A stretch of DNA of 64,000 nucleotides, from positions 5,458,038 through 5,522,037 of the forward strand of contig NZ_JACHIR010000001.1 in the NCBI RefSeq assembly GCF_014203355.1. Reading direction: 5' to 3'. The notes beneath the pieces were generated by a model. That model saw only the letters and a list, made by a program, of their open reading frames with translations, was not told where the DNA came from and searched no databases. The position numbers were made by a program, and so were the translations under genes. The stretch is from Kutzneria kofuensis. Lineage in GTDB: Bacteria > Actinomycetota > Actinomycetes > Mycobacteriales > Pseudonocardiaceae. This document shows, in pieces, positions 42,432 to 52,802 of this stretch (the first letter of the stretch is position 1; the number at the start of each line of letters is the position of its first letter).

Positions 42432-42485
42432 TCGACCAGTCTGCCGGACGCCGCCGAGTATCGTTGCCCGGCAAGGGGGTCACTC

Positions 42486-43205
42486 ATGGACACGAAGACG
42501 CGCGGCGACGGGCCCTTGCTGCTTCTGCTGCACGGCGGCGGGGGCGACGTCACCAGCTTCGACGCGGTGCTGGACATCCTCGCCGAGCACTACACGGTCG
42601 TCACGTACACGCAGTGCGACGGCGGCCCGGTCGAGCGGGCCGACGAGGCGGCCCGGCTGCTGGCCGACCTCGGGGCCAGCAAGGCGTCGGTCTTCGCCAG
42701 CAGCGCCGGCGCGATGGTGGCGCTGGATCTCGTGGCGCGGCATCCGGAGCGGGTCGGCCTGCTGGTGGCGCACGAGCCGCCGGTGGTGTCGCTGCTGCCC
42801 GACGCGGACGAGCTTCTCCAGGCATTCCACGACCTTGTCGGCAAACCGGACTCCGGCGTGCGGTTCGTGCGGCTGACCGGCGTGCTCGGCCCGGTGGACG
42901 AGTCGATGGTGCTGGCCGCTGGCGAGCACATGCGGGTGGACGCCAACATGGGCACCTACCTCGGCTGGCAGCCGGATCTGGCCGCGATCCGGGACGGCGA
43001 GGTCAAGGTCGTGCTCGCGGCGGGCAAGCAGGTCGCGGGCTCGATCCCGTTCCGCACGGCCGAGGCCGTGGCCGACGCGGTCGGGGCGCCGATGGTGATC
43101 TTCCCCGGCAACCACTTCGGCTACGCGCCGCTGCCGGGCGTCAACGACCCGGCGGCGTTCGGCCGGACGCTGGTGGATCTGCTGAGGTCTCAGCTCTCCA
43201 GGTAG
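42486..43205 (+). CDS. alpha/beta hydrolase
   Basis: 239 residues. LLLLLHGGGGDVTSFD is the oxyanion region, the nucleophile elbow is FASSAGAM (second Ser, about residue 77) and the histidine is in GNHFGYAPLPG. The histidine context (NHFGY) and the short lid suggest a small esterase or enol-lactonase-like protein. AAGGGGG precedes the ATG. The 3' end overlaps the convergent response regulator by 16 bases. Confidence 0.82.
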   Translation: MDTKTRGDGPLLLLLHGGGGDVTSFDAVLDILAEHYTVVTYTQCDGGPVERADEAARLLADLGASKASVFASSAGAMVALDLVARHPERVGLLVAHEPPVVSLLPDADELLQAFHDLVGKPDSGVRFVRLTGVLGPVDESMVLAAGEHMRVDANMGTYLGWQPDLAAIRDGEVKVVLAAGKQVAGSIPFRTAEAVADAVGAPMVIFPGNHFGYAPLPGVNDPAAFGRTLVDLLRSQLSR

Positions 43206-43834
43206 CGCAGCACCGCCAGCACCCGGCGGTGCTCCGTGCTGGTCTTGGGCAGCCCCAGCTTGTTGAAGATGCTGGCCACGTACTTCTCCACCGCCCCCTC
43301 GGTGATCACCAACCCCTCGGCGATGCCGGTGTTGGACCGCCCCTCGGCCATCAGGCTGAAGGCCTCGCGCTCACGGGGCGTCAGCGTCGCCAGCGGGTCC
43401 CTGCGCCGGCTCCGAGCCACGATCTGCGACACGACCTCCGGGTCGAACACGGTCCCACCGGCGCCGACCCGGTCCAGCGCGGACAGGAACTCCTCCACGT
43501 CGGCGACCCGGTCCTTCAACAGGTAGCCGACGCCGTTCAACGCCCCGGTGATCAGGTCGGAGGCGTAGCGCTCCTCGACGTACTGGGACAGCACGAGCAC
43601 CCCGGTCTCCGGCCACTGCTGCCGGATCACCAGCGCCGCCCGCAGGCCCTCGTCGGTGTGGGTCGGCGGCATCCGCACGTCCACCACGCACACGTCGGGC
43701 CGGTTGTCGGCGACGGACCGCAGCAGCTTCTCGGCGTCGTCCACGGCGTCGACGACCTCGTGGCCGTTCTCGGTCAGCAGCAGCGTCAGGCCGTGCCGCA
43801 GCAGCACGGCGTCCTCGGCGATCACGATTCGCAC
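43190..43834 (-). CDS. NarL-family response regulator
   Basis: 214 residues from GTG. The receiver domain has IAEDAVLL, the phospho-acceptor Asp in VCVVDVRMPP and the Lys in GYLLKDRV. The LuxR helix-turn-helix (LTPREREAFSLMAEGRSNTGIAEGLVITEGAVEKYVASIFNKL) occupies about 148-200. Its start lies 13 bases inside the histidine kinase gene, showing co-expression. The PTHTDEG insertion after the phospho-acceptor loop is typical of this actinobacterial subgroup. Confidence 0.93.
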   Translation of the reverse strand: MRIVIAEDAVLLRHGLTLLLTENGHEVVDAVDDAEKLLRSVADNRPDVCVVDVRMPPTHTDEGLRAALVIRQQWPETGVLVLSQYVEERYASDLITGALNGVGYLLKDRVADVEEFLSALDRVGAGGTVFDPEVVSQIVARSRRRDPLATLTPREREAFSLMAEGRSNTGIAEGLVITEGAVEKYVASIFNKLGLPKTSTEHRRVLAVLRYLES

Positions 43835-45177
43835 GGCAGCTCCAGGCTCACGGTCGTCGGCCCACCGGCCGGGCTGGTCACGGTCAGGGTGCCGTCCACG
43901 CCTGCGGCCCGATCGGCCAGGCCGGCCAGCCCGGAGCCGCCGGCCAGCACGGCGCCGCCGACACCGTCGTCGCCGACCGACACCCGCAGCAGCCCGCCGG
44001 CCCGGCGCACGATCACCCAGGCCCGCGAGGCCCGCGCGTGCTTGGCGATGTTGGTCAACGACTCGGCGATCATGAAATAGGCGATGGACTCGGCGGTGCG
44101 GCCGGGCCGCTCGGCCACGTCGAAGTCGATCGACACGGGCACCTCGGAGCGGGCGGACAGCGCGGACAGCGCGGCGTCCAGGCCCCGGTCGGCCAGCACC
44201 GGCGGACTGAGGCCGCGGGTGAGCTCCCGCAACTCGACGATGGCCTCCTTGGCGCTGTGATGCGCCTCCTCCAGCAGCGCCCGCGTGGCCTCGGGGTCGG
44301 TGTCGTACTTGCGCTTGGCCCGGCCGAGCAGCATCGCCAACGCCACGAGCTGCTGCTGGGCGCCGTCGTGCAGGTCCCGCTCGATGCGCCGCCGCTCGGT
44401 CTCGGCGGCGGCCATCGCGTCCTCGCGGCGCTGCTCCACCTCGAACACCCGGGCGGCGAGCTGCTCGGCCGACAGCTGGCCAAGGTAGCGGCGGGCCAGC
44501 CCGAGATGCCAGCTCAGCATCCAGCGCACGGCGTACGGCACGGCCGGCGTCAGCAGCGCCAGCAGCAGCACCGGCACGCTCTCCCAGGCCTGGTCCGCAT
44601 GCAGGTAAGGCCGGTACATGGAGTCGATCGCGGCGCCGATGAAGTAGAAGGCCCCCGCTATCAGTGCGACCGGCGGACCCAGCCAGCAGAGCACCGTCAG
44701 CGCCCCGGTCAGCAGGGCCACCGGCAGCCGGACCAGCTGGTACGCCATCAGCCGCCACGATGAGCGATCGACCACCAGCTTGCCGAACAGCGGCAGCAGC
44801 GAGCCGCCGCGTGCCCGCGGTCCCAGCGCCAGCGGGATGTCCACGCCGAGCACGGCTCGGTGCCAGCTGACCTCCAGCCGGGCGCAGCCCTCCAGCGCGT
44901 ACGTGGTGCCGATGAAAGCCAGCACTCCCAGCGGCAATGTCAGCAGCAACAGCAGCAGCACGAGCCAGGCGGACGCGGTGCCGTTCGCCTGGATCGGACC
45001 GGCGATCTCGGCCGCCATGAGCAGCGCCGGGACCGGTGTCACCACCAGTGCCAGGCCGACGAGCAGCACGAGCGTGTTGGCCACGCTCCAGAAGATGGCG
45101 CCGAGCAGGTGCAGGGTGGCCCGCCAGGTCCGCGCTTCCCCCAGCGGTCTCAGTAGCAGCGCGTGCAGCCTCCCCAT
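43822..45177 (-). CDS. sensor histidine kinase
   Basis: 451 residues. Four hydrophobic segments (about 22-50, 70-92, 143-180 and 198-215) sit in the N-terminal half. The HisKA_3 box is ERRRIERDLHDGAQQQLVALAMLLGRAK (about 257-284) with the phospho-acceptor His in DLHDG. The ATPase domain includes IAESLTNIAKHARAS and VGDDGVGGAVLAGGSGLAGLADR. ATG 45177 is used; GTG 45180 is in frame. It partners the response regulator gene overlapping its 3' end. The input signal is unknown. Confidence 0.92.
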   Translation of the reverse strand: MGRLHALLLRPLGEARTWRATLHLLGAIFWSVANTLVLLVGLALVVTPVPALLMAAEIAGPIQANGTASAWLVLLLLLLTLPLGVLAFIGTTYALEGCARLEVSWHRAVLGVDIPLALGPRARGGSLLPLFGKLVVDRSSWRLMAYQLVRLPVALLTGALTVLCWLGPPVALIAGAFYFIGAAIDSMYRPYLHADQAWESVPVLLLALLTPAVPYAVRWMLSWHLGLARRYLGQLSAEQLAARVFEVEQRREDAMAAAETERRRIERDLHDGAQQQLVALAMLLGRAKRKYDTDPEATRALLEEAHHSAKEAIVELRELTRGLSPPVLADRGLDAALSALSARSEVPVSIDFDVAERPGRTAESIAYFMIAESLTNIAKHARASRAWVIVRRAGGLLRVSVGDDGVGGAVLAGGSGLAGLADRAAGVDGTLTVTSPAGGPTTVSLELPCES

Positions 45178-45234
45178 CACGTTTCGCAGCCTACGGACGG
45201 GTGGGCGGGCGGTATATCCGGTTAACCCCCGTAA

Positions 45235-46176
45235 CTAGGCGTCGAACAGGGCACTCACCGACTCGCCGTTGTGGATGCGCCGGATCGCCTCGGCCATGGC
45301 CGGCGCGATGGACAGCACGGTCAGCTTCGGGGTGCGCTTCTGCGGCGCGATCGGCACGGTGTCGGTGCAGACGATCTCCTTCACGCCCGGCATGTCGCCG
45401 ATGCGCTTGATCGCCCCATCGGCGAACAGGCCGTGCGTGCAGGCCACCCGGATCGAGCCGACGCCCAGTTCGTGCAGCCGCTGGATCAGCTCCACCACGG
45501 TGCTGCCGCGGGCGATCTCGTCGTCCAGCACGATCACGTCCTTGCCGGCCACGTCGCCGATGATCGAGCTGATGCTGACCTTGTCGTCGGCGAAGCGCTG
45601 TTTGGCGCCGGCCGCGACGCCCACGCCCAGCAGCCGGGCGAACGCGGCCGCCGGCTTGGCGTTGCCCAGGTCGGGGGAGACGACCACGGCGTTGGACAGG
45701 TCGGTGCCGCGGAAGTGGGCCGCCAGCTCGCGCAGCGCGTGCAGGTGGTCCACCGGCACGCTGAAGAAGCCGTGCACCTGCGGCGAGTGCAGCGTCATGG
45801 TCAGCACGCGGTTCGCGCCGGCGGTCAGCAGCAGGTCCGCGACCAGCCGGCCGCCGATGGAGACGCGGGGCATGTCCTTCTTGTCGCTGCGCGCGTACGC
45901 GTAGTGCGGCAGCACCACCGTGGTGCGGGCCGCCGACGCGCCGCGGGCGGCGTCCAGCATGAGCAGCAGCTCGACCAGGTTCTCCTGGGTCGGCGGCACC
46001 AGCGGCTGGATCAGGAACACGTCCCGCTCCCGGCAGTTGGCCTGCAGCTGAACCTCGATGCAGTCGTTGGCGAACCGTTCGACCCGCACCGGGCGTAGTG
46101 GAACACCGAGGTGCGCGCAGATGTCGGCCGCGAGGTCGGGATGGGCGCTGCCGCTGAAGACCGCGATCTCATGCAC
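45235..46176 (-). CDS. ribose-phosphate pyrophosphokinase (PRPP synthetase), divergent paralogue
   Basis: 313 residues from GTG (VHEIAVFSGSAHPDLA). The family opening FSGSAHPDL, the ARSDKKDMPRVSIGGRL loop and TLHSPQVHGFF are clear. The PRPP-binding loop reads IVLDDEIARGST, not the usual VDDMIDTGGT, so this is a divergent class. The enzyme transfers pyrophosphate from ATP to ribose-5-phosphate for nucleotide, His and Trp synthesis. A housekeeping copy may exist elsewhere. It lies 57 bases upstream of the kinase/regulator pair on the same strand. Confidence 0.85.
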   Translation of the reverse strand: MHEIAVFSGSAHPDLAADICAHLGVPLRPVRVERFANDCIEVQLQANCRERDVFLIQPLVPPTQENLVELLLMLDAARGASAARTTVVLPHYAYARSDKKDMPRVSIGGRLVADLLLTAGANRVLTMTLHSPQVHGFFSVPVDHLHALRELAAHFRGTDLSNAVVVSPDLGNAKPAAAFARLLGVGVAAGAKQRFADDKVSISSIIGDVAGKDVIVLDDEIARGSTVVELIQRLHELGVGSIRVACTHGLFADGAIKRIGDMPGVKEIVCTDTVPIAPQKRTPKLTVLSIAPAMAEAIRRIHNGESVSALFDA

Positions 46177-46289
46177 GTGAACGGATGCTACCCAAAGGCG
46201 AATCGATCTGAGGTGAACCGTTCGACGGTTTCGACGGTAGTACCCCTGCGAACGTGGTTCAGACCATAACGACGACAGGAGACGCCGCA

Positions 46290-47432
46290 ATGTCCTGGAT
46301 TGCCGATATGAGTCCCAGTCGCAAACGCGCTGCCGTCCTCGGCACCGCGGCCGCGCTGGGCGTCGCCGTCGTGCTGGGAGGTGGATTCGCGATCATCTCG
46401 GGGACCAGCCACGCGGCCAACGCCCCGACCGAGAACTGCCAGGGCCTCGACCAGGCGCTGCAGAACAACCTGAACTTCATCGCGCAGCAGAAGGCCAACC
46501 CCGACGCGCAGTCCGCCGCTCGGATCGCCAACCGCCAGGCGGTTGTCGACCAGATCCAGCAGCGCCGCCAGGCCGCCGGCTGCACCAACAACGTCACCGC
46601 GGGCGACGCCAAGAAGGGCGGCAGCGGCGAGAACTGCAACGGCCTGCAGAAGGCGTTGCAGAACAACCTGAACTTCATCGCGCAGCAGAAGGCACATCCC
46701 GACGCCCAGTCCGCGGCGCGCATCGCCAACCGCCAGGCCGTGGTGGACCAGATCGAGCAGCGGCTCAAGGCCGCCGGGTGCTCGGACAACGGCAACGGCA
46801 ACAACAACGGCTGCCCGACCGAGACCGCCGCGCCCCCGACGACGACCACCACCACCACCGACAACAACGGTGGCATGGGCATGGGTGGCAACAACGGCAT
46901 GGGCAACGGCATGGGGTCGGACAACAACGGCATGGGGTCCGGCAACGGCATGGGTGACAACAACGGCATGGGCTCCGGCAACGGAGGCATGGGCGCCGAC
47001 AACGGGATGGGCAACGGCAACAACAACGGCATGGGCCACGGCAACAACGGCAACATGGGTAACGGCAACAACAACGGCATGGGCAACGGCAACGCCGGCT
47101 GCGACAACGGCGGCACCGACACCGCCGACCCCACCGCCACCGCCGACCCGACCGACACCAACGGCGCCGACGCCGGCACCGCCGCCAACCAGGTCTGCAA
47201 GGGCTCCACGGTGACGCTGTCCGGCGAGAGCGGCACGGCCGCGGCCTCCAGCAACCAGTTCCCGGTCGGCACCAAGCTGAAGGTCACCAACCTGGACAAC
47301 AACAAGTCCATCACCGTGCCGGTGACGTCCACCTCGGGCAGCTGCGTGCTGCTCAACAACGACGCCTTCAACCAGATCCACGAGCAGGGCAAGCAGCTCA
47401 TCCGCCACGCGCTGATCCAGAAGGTCGGCTGA
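46290..47432 (+). CDS. exported repeat protein: duplicated 51-residue units, Gly/Met/Asn tract, RlpA-like C-terminus
   Basis: 380 residues; AGGAG lies upstream of the ATG. A signal/membrane segment (about 12-44) is followed by two 51-residue units (48-98 and 114-164), identical at 44 positions. Each carries two cysteines and the core LQNNLNFIAQQKA. Residues about 171-270 are low-complexity, first a Thr run and then about 80 residues of Asn, Gly and Met. The C-terminal part (about 303-380), with FPVGTKLKVTNLDNNKSITVPV, resembles the double-psi beta-barrel of RlpA/expansin-like proteins. I do not know a characterised homologue. A cell-wall or surface-matrix role is inference. Confidence 0.8.
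   Translation: MSWIADMSPSRKRAAVLGTAAALGVAVVLGGGFAIISGTSHAANAPTENCQGLDQALQNNLNFIAQQKANPDAQSAARIANRQAVVDQIQQRRQAAGCTNNVTAGDAKKGGSGENCNGLQKALQNNLNFIAQQKAHPDAQSAARIANRQAVVDQIEQRLKAAGCSDNGNGNNNGCPTETAAPPTTTTTTTDNNGGMGMGGNNGMGNGMGSDNNGMGSGNGMGDNNGMGSGNGGMGADNGMGNGNNNGMGHGNNGNMGNGNNNGMGNGNAGCDNGGTDTADPTATADPTDTNGADAGTAANQVCKGSTVTLSGESGTAAASSNQFPVGTKLKVTNLDNNKSITVPVTSTSGSCVLLNNDAFNQIHEQGKQLIRHALIQKVG
46431..46583 (+). repeat. intragenic 153-base repeat unit 1
   Basis: Encodes residues 48-98 of the exported repeat protein; 44 of 51 residues match unit 2 at 46629-46781 without gaps. Confidence 0.9.
46629..46781 (+). repeat. intragenic 153-base repeat unit 2
   Basis: Encodes residues 114-164 of the exported repeat protein, the second copy of the cysteine-bounded unit. 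Confidence 0.9.
46860..47099 (+). repeat. low-complexity AACAACGGCATGGGC-type tract
   Basis: Irregular iterations of codons for Asn, Gly and Met encode residues 191-270. The unit length varies and there are no spacers, so this is coding low complexity, not a CRISPR array. Confidence 0.85.
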
Positions 47433-47455
47433 TCCACAACCCGTTCACGAAACAC

Positions 47456-47502
47456 ACGAACGGCCCGAACCCGGTCCCAGGAGCCAGGTTCGGGCCGTTC
47501 GT
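47456..47502. terminator. 16-bp hairpin between convergent genes
   Basis: ACGAACGGCCCGAACC (47456-47471) and GGTTCGGGCCGTTCGT (47487-47502) are perfect inverted repeats with a 15-base loop. They fill the gap between the repeat-protein stop and the glgB stop and probably terminate both. Confidence 0.8.
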
Positions 47503-47508
47503 CGTGGA

Positions 47509-49677
47509 CTAAGCCTCCGGGGCCAGCCAGATCACGCCGGCCGGCGGCAGCTGCACCACCGCCGAGGCCGGCCGCCCGTGCCAGGGCTTGGCCCCGGCGA
47601 CGATCTCGCCCTGGTTGCCCCAGCCGGAGCCGCCGTAGACCTCGGCGTCGGTGTTGACGACCTCACGCCACACTCCGGTGGACGGCAGGCCGATCCGGTA
47701 GTCCCGGTGCGGCCCGCCGGAGAAGTTGGCCACGCAGGCCAGCATCGAGCCGTCCTCGCCCTGCCGCAGGAACGACAGCACGTTGCCGGCGGAGTCGTTG
47801 GCGTCGATCCAGGAGAAGCCGTCCGGCGAAGTGTCCAAAGTGTACAGAGCGGGGCTCTGCCGGTACGCCGCGTTGAGGTCGCCGACCAGACGCTTGACGC
47901 CGTTGTGCAGCGGCTCGTCCAGCAGCGGCCAGTCCAGCGACCGCTTCTCCGACCACTCGTCGATCTGGCCGAACTCGCCGCCCATGAACAGCAGCTGCTT
48001 GCCGGGATGGGCCCACATGAACGCCAGCAGCGAGCGCAGCCCGGCCGCCTTGTTCCAGGCGTCGCCGGGCATCCGGCCCCACAGCGACCCCTTGCCGTGC
48101 ACCACCTCGTCGTGCGACAGCGGCAGCACGAAGTTCTCGCTCCACGCGTACATCAGCGAGAAGGTCATCTCGTTGTGGTGGTAGGACCGGTGTATCGGGT
48201 CGTGCGACAGGTACCGGAGCGTGTCGTGCATCCAGCCCATGTTCCACTTGAAACCGAAGCCCAGCCCGCCCAAGTGCGTCGGTCGCGTCACGCCCGGCCA
48301 CGCGGTGGACTCCTCGGCGATCATCATGATCCCCGGGTGCCGCCGGTACACGGTGGCGTTGAGCTCCTGCAGGAACTGCACGGCATCCAGGTTCTCCCGG
48401 CCGCCGTGCACGTTGGGCAGCCACTGCCCCTCGGGCCGCGAGTAGTCCAGGTACAGCATCGAGGCCACGGCGTCGACCCGCAGCCCGTCGACGTGGAACT
48501 CCTCGATCCAGTACAGCGCGTTGGCCACGAGGAAGTTGCGCACCTCGTTGCGCCCGAAGTCGAACACGAACGTGCCCCAGTCGGGCTGCTCGCCGCGGCG
48601 GGGGTCGGCGTGCTCGTACAGCGGGCTGCCGTCGAACCGGCCGAGCGCCCACTCGTCCCGAGGGAAGTGCGCCGGCACCCAGTCCACGATCACGCCGATG
48701 CCCCGCTGGTGCAGGTGGTCGACGAAGAACCGGAACTCGTCGGGGGAGCCGAACCGCGGCGTCGGCGCGTAGTACGACGTGACCTGGTAGCCCCACGACC
48801 CGGCGAACGGGTGCCCGGCCACCGGCAGCAGCTCGACGTGGGTGAAGCCGGTCTCCAGCACGTAGTCGGCCAGCTGCTCGGCCAGCTCCCGGTAGTTCAG
48901 GCCCTGCCGCCACGAGCCGAGGTGCACCTCGTAGGCGCTGACCGGCCGCTTCGACCACTCGCTGGCCTCACGCTCGGCCAGCCAGTCGTCGTCGTTCCAC
49001 TGGTACGCCGACTTGTACACGACCGACGCGGTGGCCGGCGGCACCTCGGTGGCGAACGCCAGCGGGTCGGCCTTCTCGTGCCACGCCCCGTCCTTGCCCA
49101 GCAGCCGGAACTTGTACTTGGTGCCGACGGGGACCTCGGGCAGGAACACCTCCCACACGCCGGAGGAACCCAGCGAGCGCATCGGCGTGCCACGGCCGTC
49201 CCAGCCGTCGAAGTCGCCGCACACCCGCACGCCCTGCGCGGTCGGCGCCCACACCGCGAACGACGTGCCCTCCACCGGTCCGCCGGGGGTGTCGTAGCGG
49301 TGATGATGAGCGCCCAGCACCTCCCACAGCCGCTCGTGCCGGCCCTCGCCGATCAGGTGCAGGTCCAGCTCGCCGATCGTGGGCAGCCACCGGTACGGGT
49401 CGTCGGCGATCACGACGTTGCCGTCGCCGTAGTCGACCTCGTACCGGTAGTCGCTCGGCGGCTCCGGCACCAGGCCGGCGAACAGGCCGCCCTCGACCGG
49501 ATCCAGCTCGAAGCGCTTGTCGCCGACGAGCACCGACACCGAGCGGGCGCCGATGCGCAGCGCCCGCACCACGGTGCCGCCCGGGTGCGAATGCGCCCCC
49601 AGCACGGAGTGCGGATCGTGGTGCGCACCCCCGAGCAGCCGGTCCACCTCGTCCTTGGCCGGTGCGATGCTCGTCAC
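47509..49677 (-). CDS. glgB: 1,4-alpha-glucan branching enzyme
   Basis: 722 residues. An N-terminal carbohydrate-binding/beta-sandwich part (about 1-215) is followed by a GH13 barrel with [15 protein letters not shown] (nucleophile Asp) and [14 protein letters not shown] (acid Glu). [15 protein letters not shown] holds the transition-state Asp. It introduces alpha-1,6 branches into the linear maltosyl chains made by GlgE. It follows the maltokinase gene by 6 bases and is the last gene of the leftward GlgE operon. Confidence 0.96.
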   Translation of the reverse strand: MTSIAPAKDEVDRLLGGAHHDPHSVLGAHSHPGGTVVRALRIGARSVSVLVGDKRFELDPVEGGLFAGLVPEPPSDYRYEVDYGDGNVVIADDPYRWLPTIGELDLHLIGEGRHERLWEVLGAHHHRYDTPGGPVEGTSFAVWAPTAQGVRVCGDFDGWDGRGTPMRSLGSSGVWEVFLPEVPVGTKYKFRLLGKDGAWHEKADPLAFATEVPPATASVVYKSAYQWNDDDWLAEREASEWSKRPVSAYEVHLGSWRQGLNYRELAEQLADYVLETGFTHVELLPVAGHPFAGSWGYQVTSYYAPTPRFGSPDEFRFFVDHLHQRGIGVIVDWVPAHFPRDEWALGRFDGSPLYEHADPRRGEQPDWGTFVFDFGRNEVRNFLVANALYWIEEFHVDGLRVDAVASMLYLDYSRPEGQWLPNVHGGRENLDAVQFLQELNATVYRRHPGIMMIAEESTAWPGVTRPTHLGGLGFGFKWNMGWMHDTLRYLSHDPIHRSYHHNEMTFSLMYAWSENFVLPLSHDEVVHGKGSLWGRMPGDAWNKAAGLRSLLAFMWAHPGKQLLFMGGEFGQIDEWSEKRSLDWPLLDEPLHNGVKRLVGDLNAAYRQSPALYTLDTSPDGFSWIDANDSAGNVLSFLRQGEDGSMLACVANFSGGPHRDYRIGLPSTGVWREVVNTDAEVYGGSGWGNQGEIVAGAKPWHGRPASAVVQLPPAGVIWLAPEA

Positions 49678-49683
49678 GGCTTC

Positions 49684-51018
49684 TCAGTCCTCTCCGGCGG
49701 TGATCCTCGCGATGGACGCCAGCGGCACGGTCAGCCAGTCCGGCCGGTTCCCGTGCTCGTACGCCACCTCGTACACGGCTTTGTCCAGTTCCAGCGCGCG
49801 CAGCAGCGGCCCCTGCTCGCGGGGGTCGGCGCCGACCTCCGCGTAGCCGTCGCAGAACGCGTCCCGGTTGCGTGCGGTCCACTCCCGCGCCCGCACCTCC
49901 AGCTGGTGGTCGGCCGGGTTCCCGACCAGCAGCTGCTGCGCGGCGTAGTCGAACGACCGGAGCATGCCGGCCACGTCCCGCAGCGGCGAGCGCAACGCGT
50001 TGCGCTCGGCCAGCGGCGCCGCCGGCTCGCCCTCGAAGTCGATCAGCTTCCACCCGGTCGCGGTGCGCAGCACCTGGCCCAGGTGCAGGTCGCCGTGGAT
50101 GAACTGCACGTCCACCACGGACGGCCCGTTGCGGGCCTCCTCGAACACGGCCCGTAACGCCGGCTCGTACCGCGCCAGCTCCGGCACGTCGGCGAGCACG
50201 GTGTCCAGCCGGCGGTGCATCGCCTGCACCGCCTCGTAGAGCCGCTCCGGCCCCTCCTGCCCGCCGCCCAGCGCCCGCCGCAGGTCGGCGTGCACCTCGG
50301 CCACGGACTGGCCCAGCCGGAACGACTCGCCCGCGAAGTCGCCGCCGACCTCGGCGGCGTGCAGGTCGGCCTCGGCCATCAGGTCCCGCACCGACGCGGT
50401 GGCCATCGCCCAGCCCTCGGCCGCCCCGGACAGGAACTCCTGCAGGATGCCCAGCACCACGAACTCGTCGGTGATCGCGCCCAGCGGCCGGGCGATGTGC
50501 TTGCAGCCCACCGACTGCAGCGCCCGGTGCAGCTGCAGGTCGGGGTTCGGGCCGACGACCACCCGGCGGAACAGCTTGAGGATGTAGTCCTGGCCGTAGA
50601 TCACCGAGGTGTTGGACTGCTCGGCGCCGACCGGCCGGGCCCGCTGGCTGGGCACGATCTGGGCACCGGGCTCGGGGGCGAAGTGGATGCCGCCCACCCA
50701 GGTGTCCTCGGCGATCAGCTCCAGCAACCGGCGCATCAGCTCGGTGTCGTGCACAGCCTCGTAGTAGACGAACCCGTCCACCTCGCCGATCCTCGCGTGC
50801 GCGAGGTGCTCTGGCAACTCCCGGCGCCGGCCCACCAGCAGCTGGTACTCCCCGTCGGGGGTGCGCAGCACCGCGTGCACCAGCTTCGGGTCGCCGTCCA
50901 GCAGCGTCACCGCGTCGCGGGTGGACACCTCGGACAGATCTCGGTTCTTGCCGCCGAACCAGCGCTGCTCGGGCAGCCAGCGCAGCAGGGCGTCGGACAA
51001 TGGGGTCAGTTCGGTCAC
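49684..51018 (-). CDS. mak: maltokinase
   Basis: 444 residues with an eukaryotic-kinase/aminoglycoside-phosphotransferase-like fold. The catalytic loop is [15 protein letters not shown] and the metal-binding motif LIDFEGEP, both diagnostic of Mak/Pep2. The N-terminal [14 protein letters not shown] is the family cap region. It phosphorylates maltose with ATP to maltose-1-phosphate, the GlgE donor. The GTG start overlaps the treS stop by 4 bases; in some species the two are one fused protein. Confidence 0.95.
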   Translation of the reverse strand: MTELTPLSDALLRWLPEQRWFGGKNRDLSEVSTRDAVTLLDGDPKLVHAVLRTPDGEYQLLVGRRRELPEHLAHARIGEVDGFVYYEAVHDTELMRRLLELIAEDTWVGGIHFAPEPGAQIVPSQRARPVGAEQSNTSVIYGQDYILKLFRRVVVGPNPDLQLHRALQSVGCKHIARPLGAITDEFVVLGILQEFLSGAAEGWAMATASVRDLMAEADLHAAEVGGDFAGESFRLGQSVAEVHADLRRALGGGQEGPERLYEAVQAMHRRLDTVLADVPELARYEPALRAVFEEARNGPSVVDVQFIHGDLHLGQVLRTATGWKLIDFEGEPAAPLAERNALRSPLRDVAGMLRSFDYAAQQLLVGNPADHQLEVRAREWTARNRDAFCDGYAEVGADPREQGPLLRALELDKAVYEVAYEHGNRPDWLTVPLASIARITAGED

Positions 51019-52802
51019 GGAGCCTCCCCGCCCTCGGTCTCGGGGACCAGTTGAAACCAGTAGAAACCGTGTCCCGGCAGCGTCAGCAGGTACGACAGCT
51101 CGCCGATCCGCGGGAACCGCACGCCGCCGGTCAGCTCCACCGGCACCCTGCCCCGGTACTCGGACAGGTCCAGCTCGACCGGCTGCGGGAACCGGGACAG
51201 GTTGTTCACGCACAGCAGCACGTCGTCGTTCCACCGCCGCAGATAGGCCAGCATGCTCGGGTTGGACGAGCCCAGCTCGGTGAACGTGCCGAAGCCGAAG
51301 GCCTTGTGCGCGGTGCGCACCTCCAGCATGCGGCGCGTCCAGTTCAGCAGCGACGAGGAGTTGTTGATCTGCGCCTCGACGTTGATGCCCTGGTAGCCGT
51401 AGGTGGCGTCGGCGATCACCGGCAGGTAGATCCGGTTCGGGTCGCAGCGGGAGAAGCCGGCGTTGCGGTCCGGCGTCCACTGCATGGGCGTGCGGACGGC
51501 GTCCCGGTCGCCCAGCCAGATGTTGTCGCCCATGCCGATCTCGTCACCGTAGTACAGCACCGGCGAGCCCGGCAGCGACAGCAGCATCGCGGTGAACAGC
51601 TCCTGCTGGTTGCGGTCGTTCTCCAGCAGCGGGGCCAGCCGCCGGCGGATGCCGATGTTGGCCTTCATCCGCGGGTCCTTGGCGTACTCCGCGTACATGT
51701 AGTCGCGTTCCTCGTCGGTGACCATCTCCAACGTCAACTCGTCGTGGTTGCGCAGGAAGATGCCCCACTGGCAGCCGGACGGGATCTCCGGCGTCTGGGC
51801 GAGGATCTCCGAGATCGGGAACCGGGACTCGCGGCGCACCGCCATGAACAGCCGCGGCATCAGCGGGAAGTGGAACGCCATGTGGCACTCGTCGCCGCCG
51901 GCGTCGGCGTCGCCGAAGTACTCCACCACGTCGGCCGGCCACTGGTTGGCCTCGGCCAGCAGCACCCGGCCCGGGTACTCCACGTCCACCACCTTGCGGC
52001 AGCGCTTGAGGAAGTCGTGCGTGCGCGGCAGGTTCTCGCAGTTGGTGCCCTCCTCCTCGAAGAGGTAGGGCACCGCGTCCAGCCGGAAGCCGTCGATGCC
52101 GAGGTCCAGCCAGAACCTCAGCACGTCGATCATCGCCTCCTGGACCTCGGGGTTCTCGTAGTTGAGGTCCGGCTGGTGGCTGAAGAAGCGGTGCCAGTAG
52201 AACTGCCCGCGCACCGGGTCGAAGGTCCAGTTGGACGACTCGGTGTCGACGAAGATGATGCGCGCGTCGGAGTAGCGGGAGTCGTCGTCGCTCCACACGT
52301 AGAAGTCGCCGTACGGGCCCTGCGGGTCGGTGCGCGAGGCCTGGAACCACGCGTGCGCGTCCGAGGTGTGGTTGAGCACCAGGTCGGTGATCACCCGGAT
52401 GCCCCGGCGGTGGGCCTGGTCGAGCAGGTACACGAAGTCGTCGACGGTGCCGAACTCGGGCAGCACCTGCCGGAAGTCGCTGATGTCGTAGCCGCCGTCA
52501 CGCAGCGGGGACGCGTAGAACGGCGGCAGCCACAGGCAGTCGACGCCCAGCCATTCCAGGTAGTCCAGCTTCTCCGCGAGCCCGCGCAGGTCGCCGGTGC
52601 CGTCGCCGTTGGAGTCGGCGAAGGCGCGCACCAGCACCTCGTAGAAGACGGCGCTCTTGTACCACTCGGGCTCCCGCGGAGCCTGTCTTGCCGTGCCGAA
52701 GTCGTCCGCACTCACCTCAACGAGGTGGCCGTCCTCGGTGAACTCGTTCCCCGGGATGTCGGTTCCCCCCGAAAGTCCAACGCTGTGGGGAGCGTCGGGC
52801 AT
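51015..52802 (-). CDS. treS: trehalose synthase
   Basis: 595 residues from ATG 52802 (GTG 52814 is an in-frame alternative). The GH13_16 signature motifs are present: [28 protein letters not shown] (nucleophile Asp), [10 protein letters not shown] (acid Glu) and [13 protein letters not shown]. It isomerises trehalose and maltose, delivering maltose to the maltokinase encoded immediately downstream with a 4-base overlap. There is no C-terminal kinase fusion; the protein ends after the beta-sandwich. Confidence 0.95.
   Translation of the reverse strand: MPDAPHSVGLSGGTDIPGNEFTEDGHLVEVSADDFGTARQAPREPEWYKSAVFYEVLVRAFADSNGDGTGDLRGLAEKLDYLEWLGVDCLWLPPFYASPLRDGGYDISDFRQVLPEFGTVDDFVYLLDQAHRRGIRVITDLVLNHTSDAHAWFQASRTDPQGPYGDFYVWSDDDSRYSDARIIFVDTESSNWTFDPVRGQFYWHRFFSHQPDLNYENPEVQEAMIDVLRFWLDLGIDGFRLDAVPYLFEEEGTNCENLPRTHDFLKRCRKVVDVEYPGRVLLAEANQWPADVVEYFGDADAGGDECHMAFHFPLMPRLFMAVRRESRFPISEILAQTPEIPSGCQWGIFLRNHDELTLEMVTDEERDYMYAEYAKDPRMKANIGIRRRLAPLLENDRNQQELFTAMLLSLPGSPVLYYGDEIGMGDNIWLGDRDAVRTPMQWTPDRNAGFSRCDPNRIYLPVIADATYGYQGINVEAQINNSSSLLNWTRRMLEVRTAHKAFGFGTFTELGSSNPSMLAYLRRWNDDVLLCVNNLSRFPQPVELDLSEYRGRVPVELTGGVRFPRIGELSYLLTLPGHGFYWFQLVPETEGGEAP

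Noticed and set aside
45221-45236. GTTAACCCCCGTAAC as a third copy of the ccr/DUF6230 motif
   Set aside because: It shares the outer GTTA/TAAC but not the ACC-S-ACG centre, so it is not a convincing member.
46860-47099. Possible CRISPR or tandem-repeat array
   Set aside because: The repeats are short, irregular, without spacers and in frame, coding for Gly, Met and Asn.
46188-47455. Two leftward open frames of about 400 codons opposite the repeat protein
   Set aside because: They read the complement of low-complexity coding repeats. The rightward frame has a signal segment, a ribosome site and conserved duplicated units.
47578-50157. An 859-codon rightward open frame
   Set aside because: It is opposite glgB and mak and lacks any domain.
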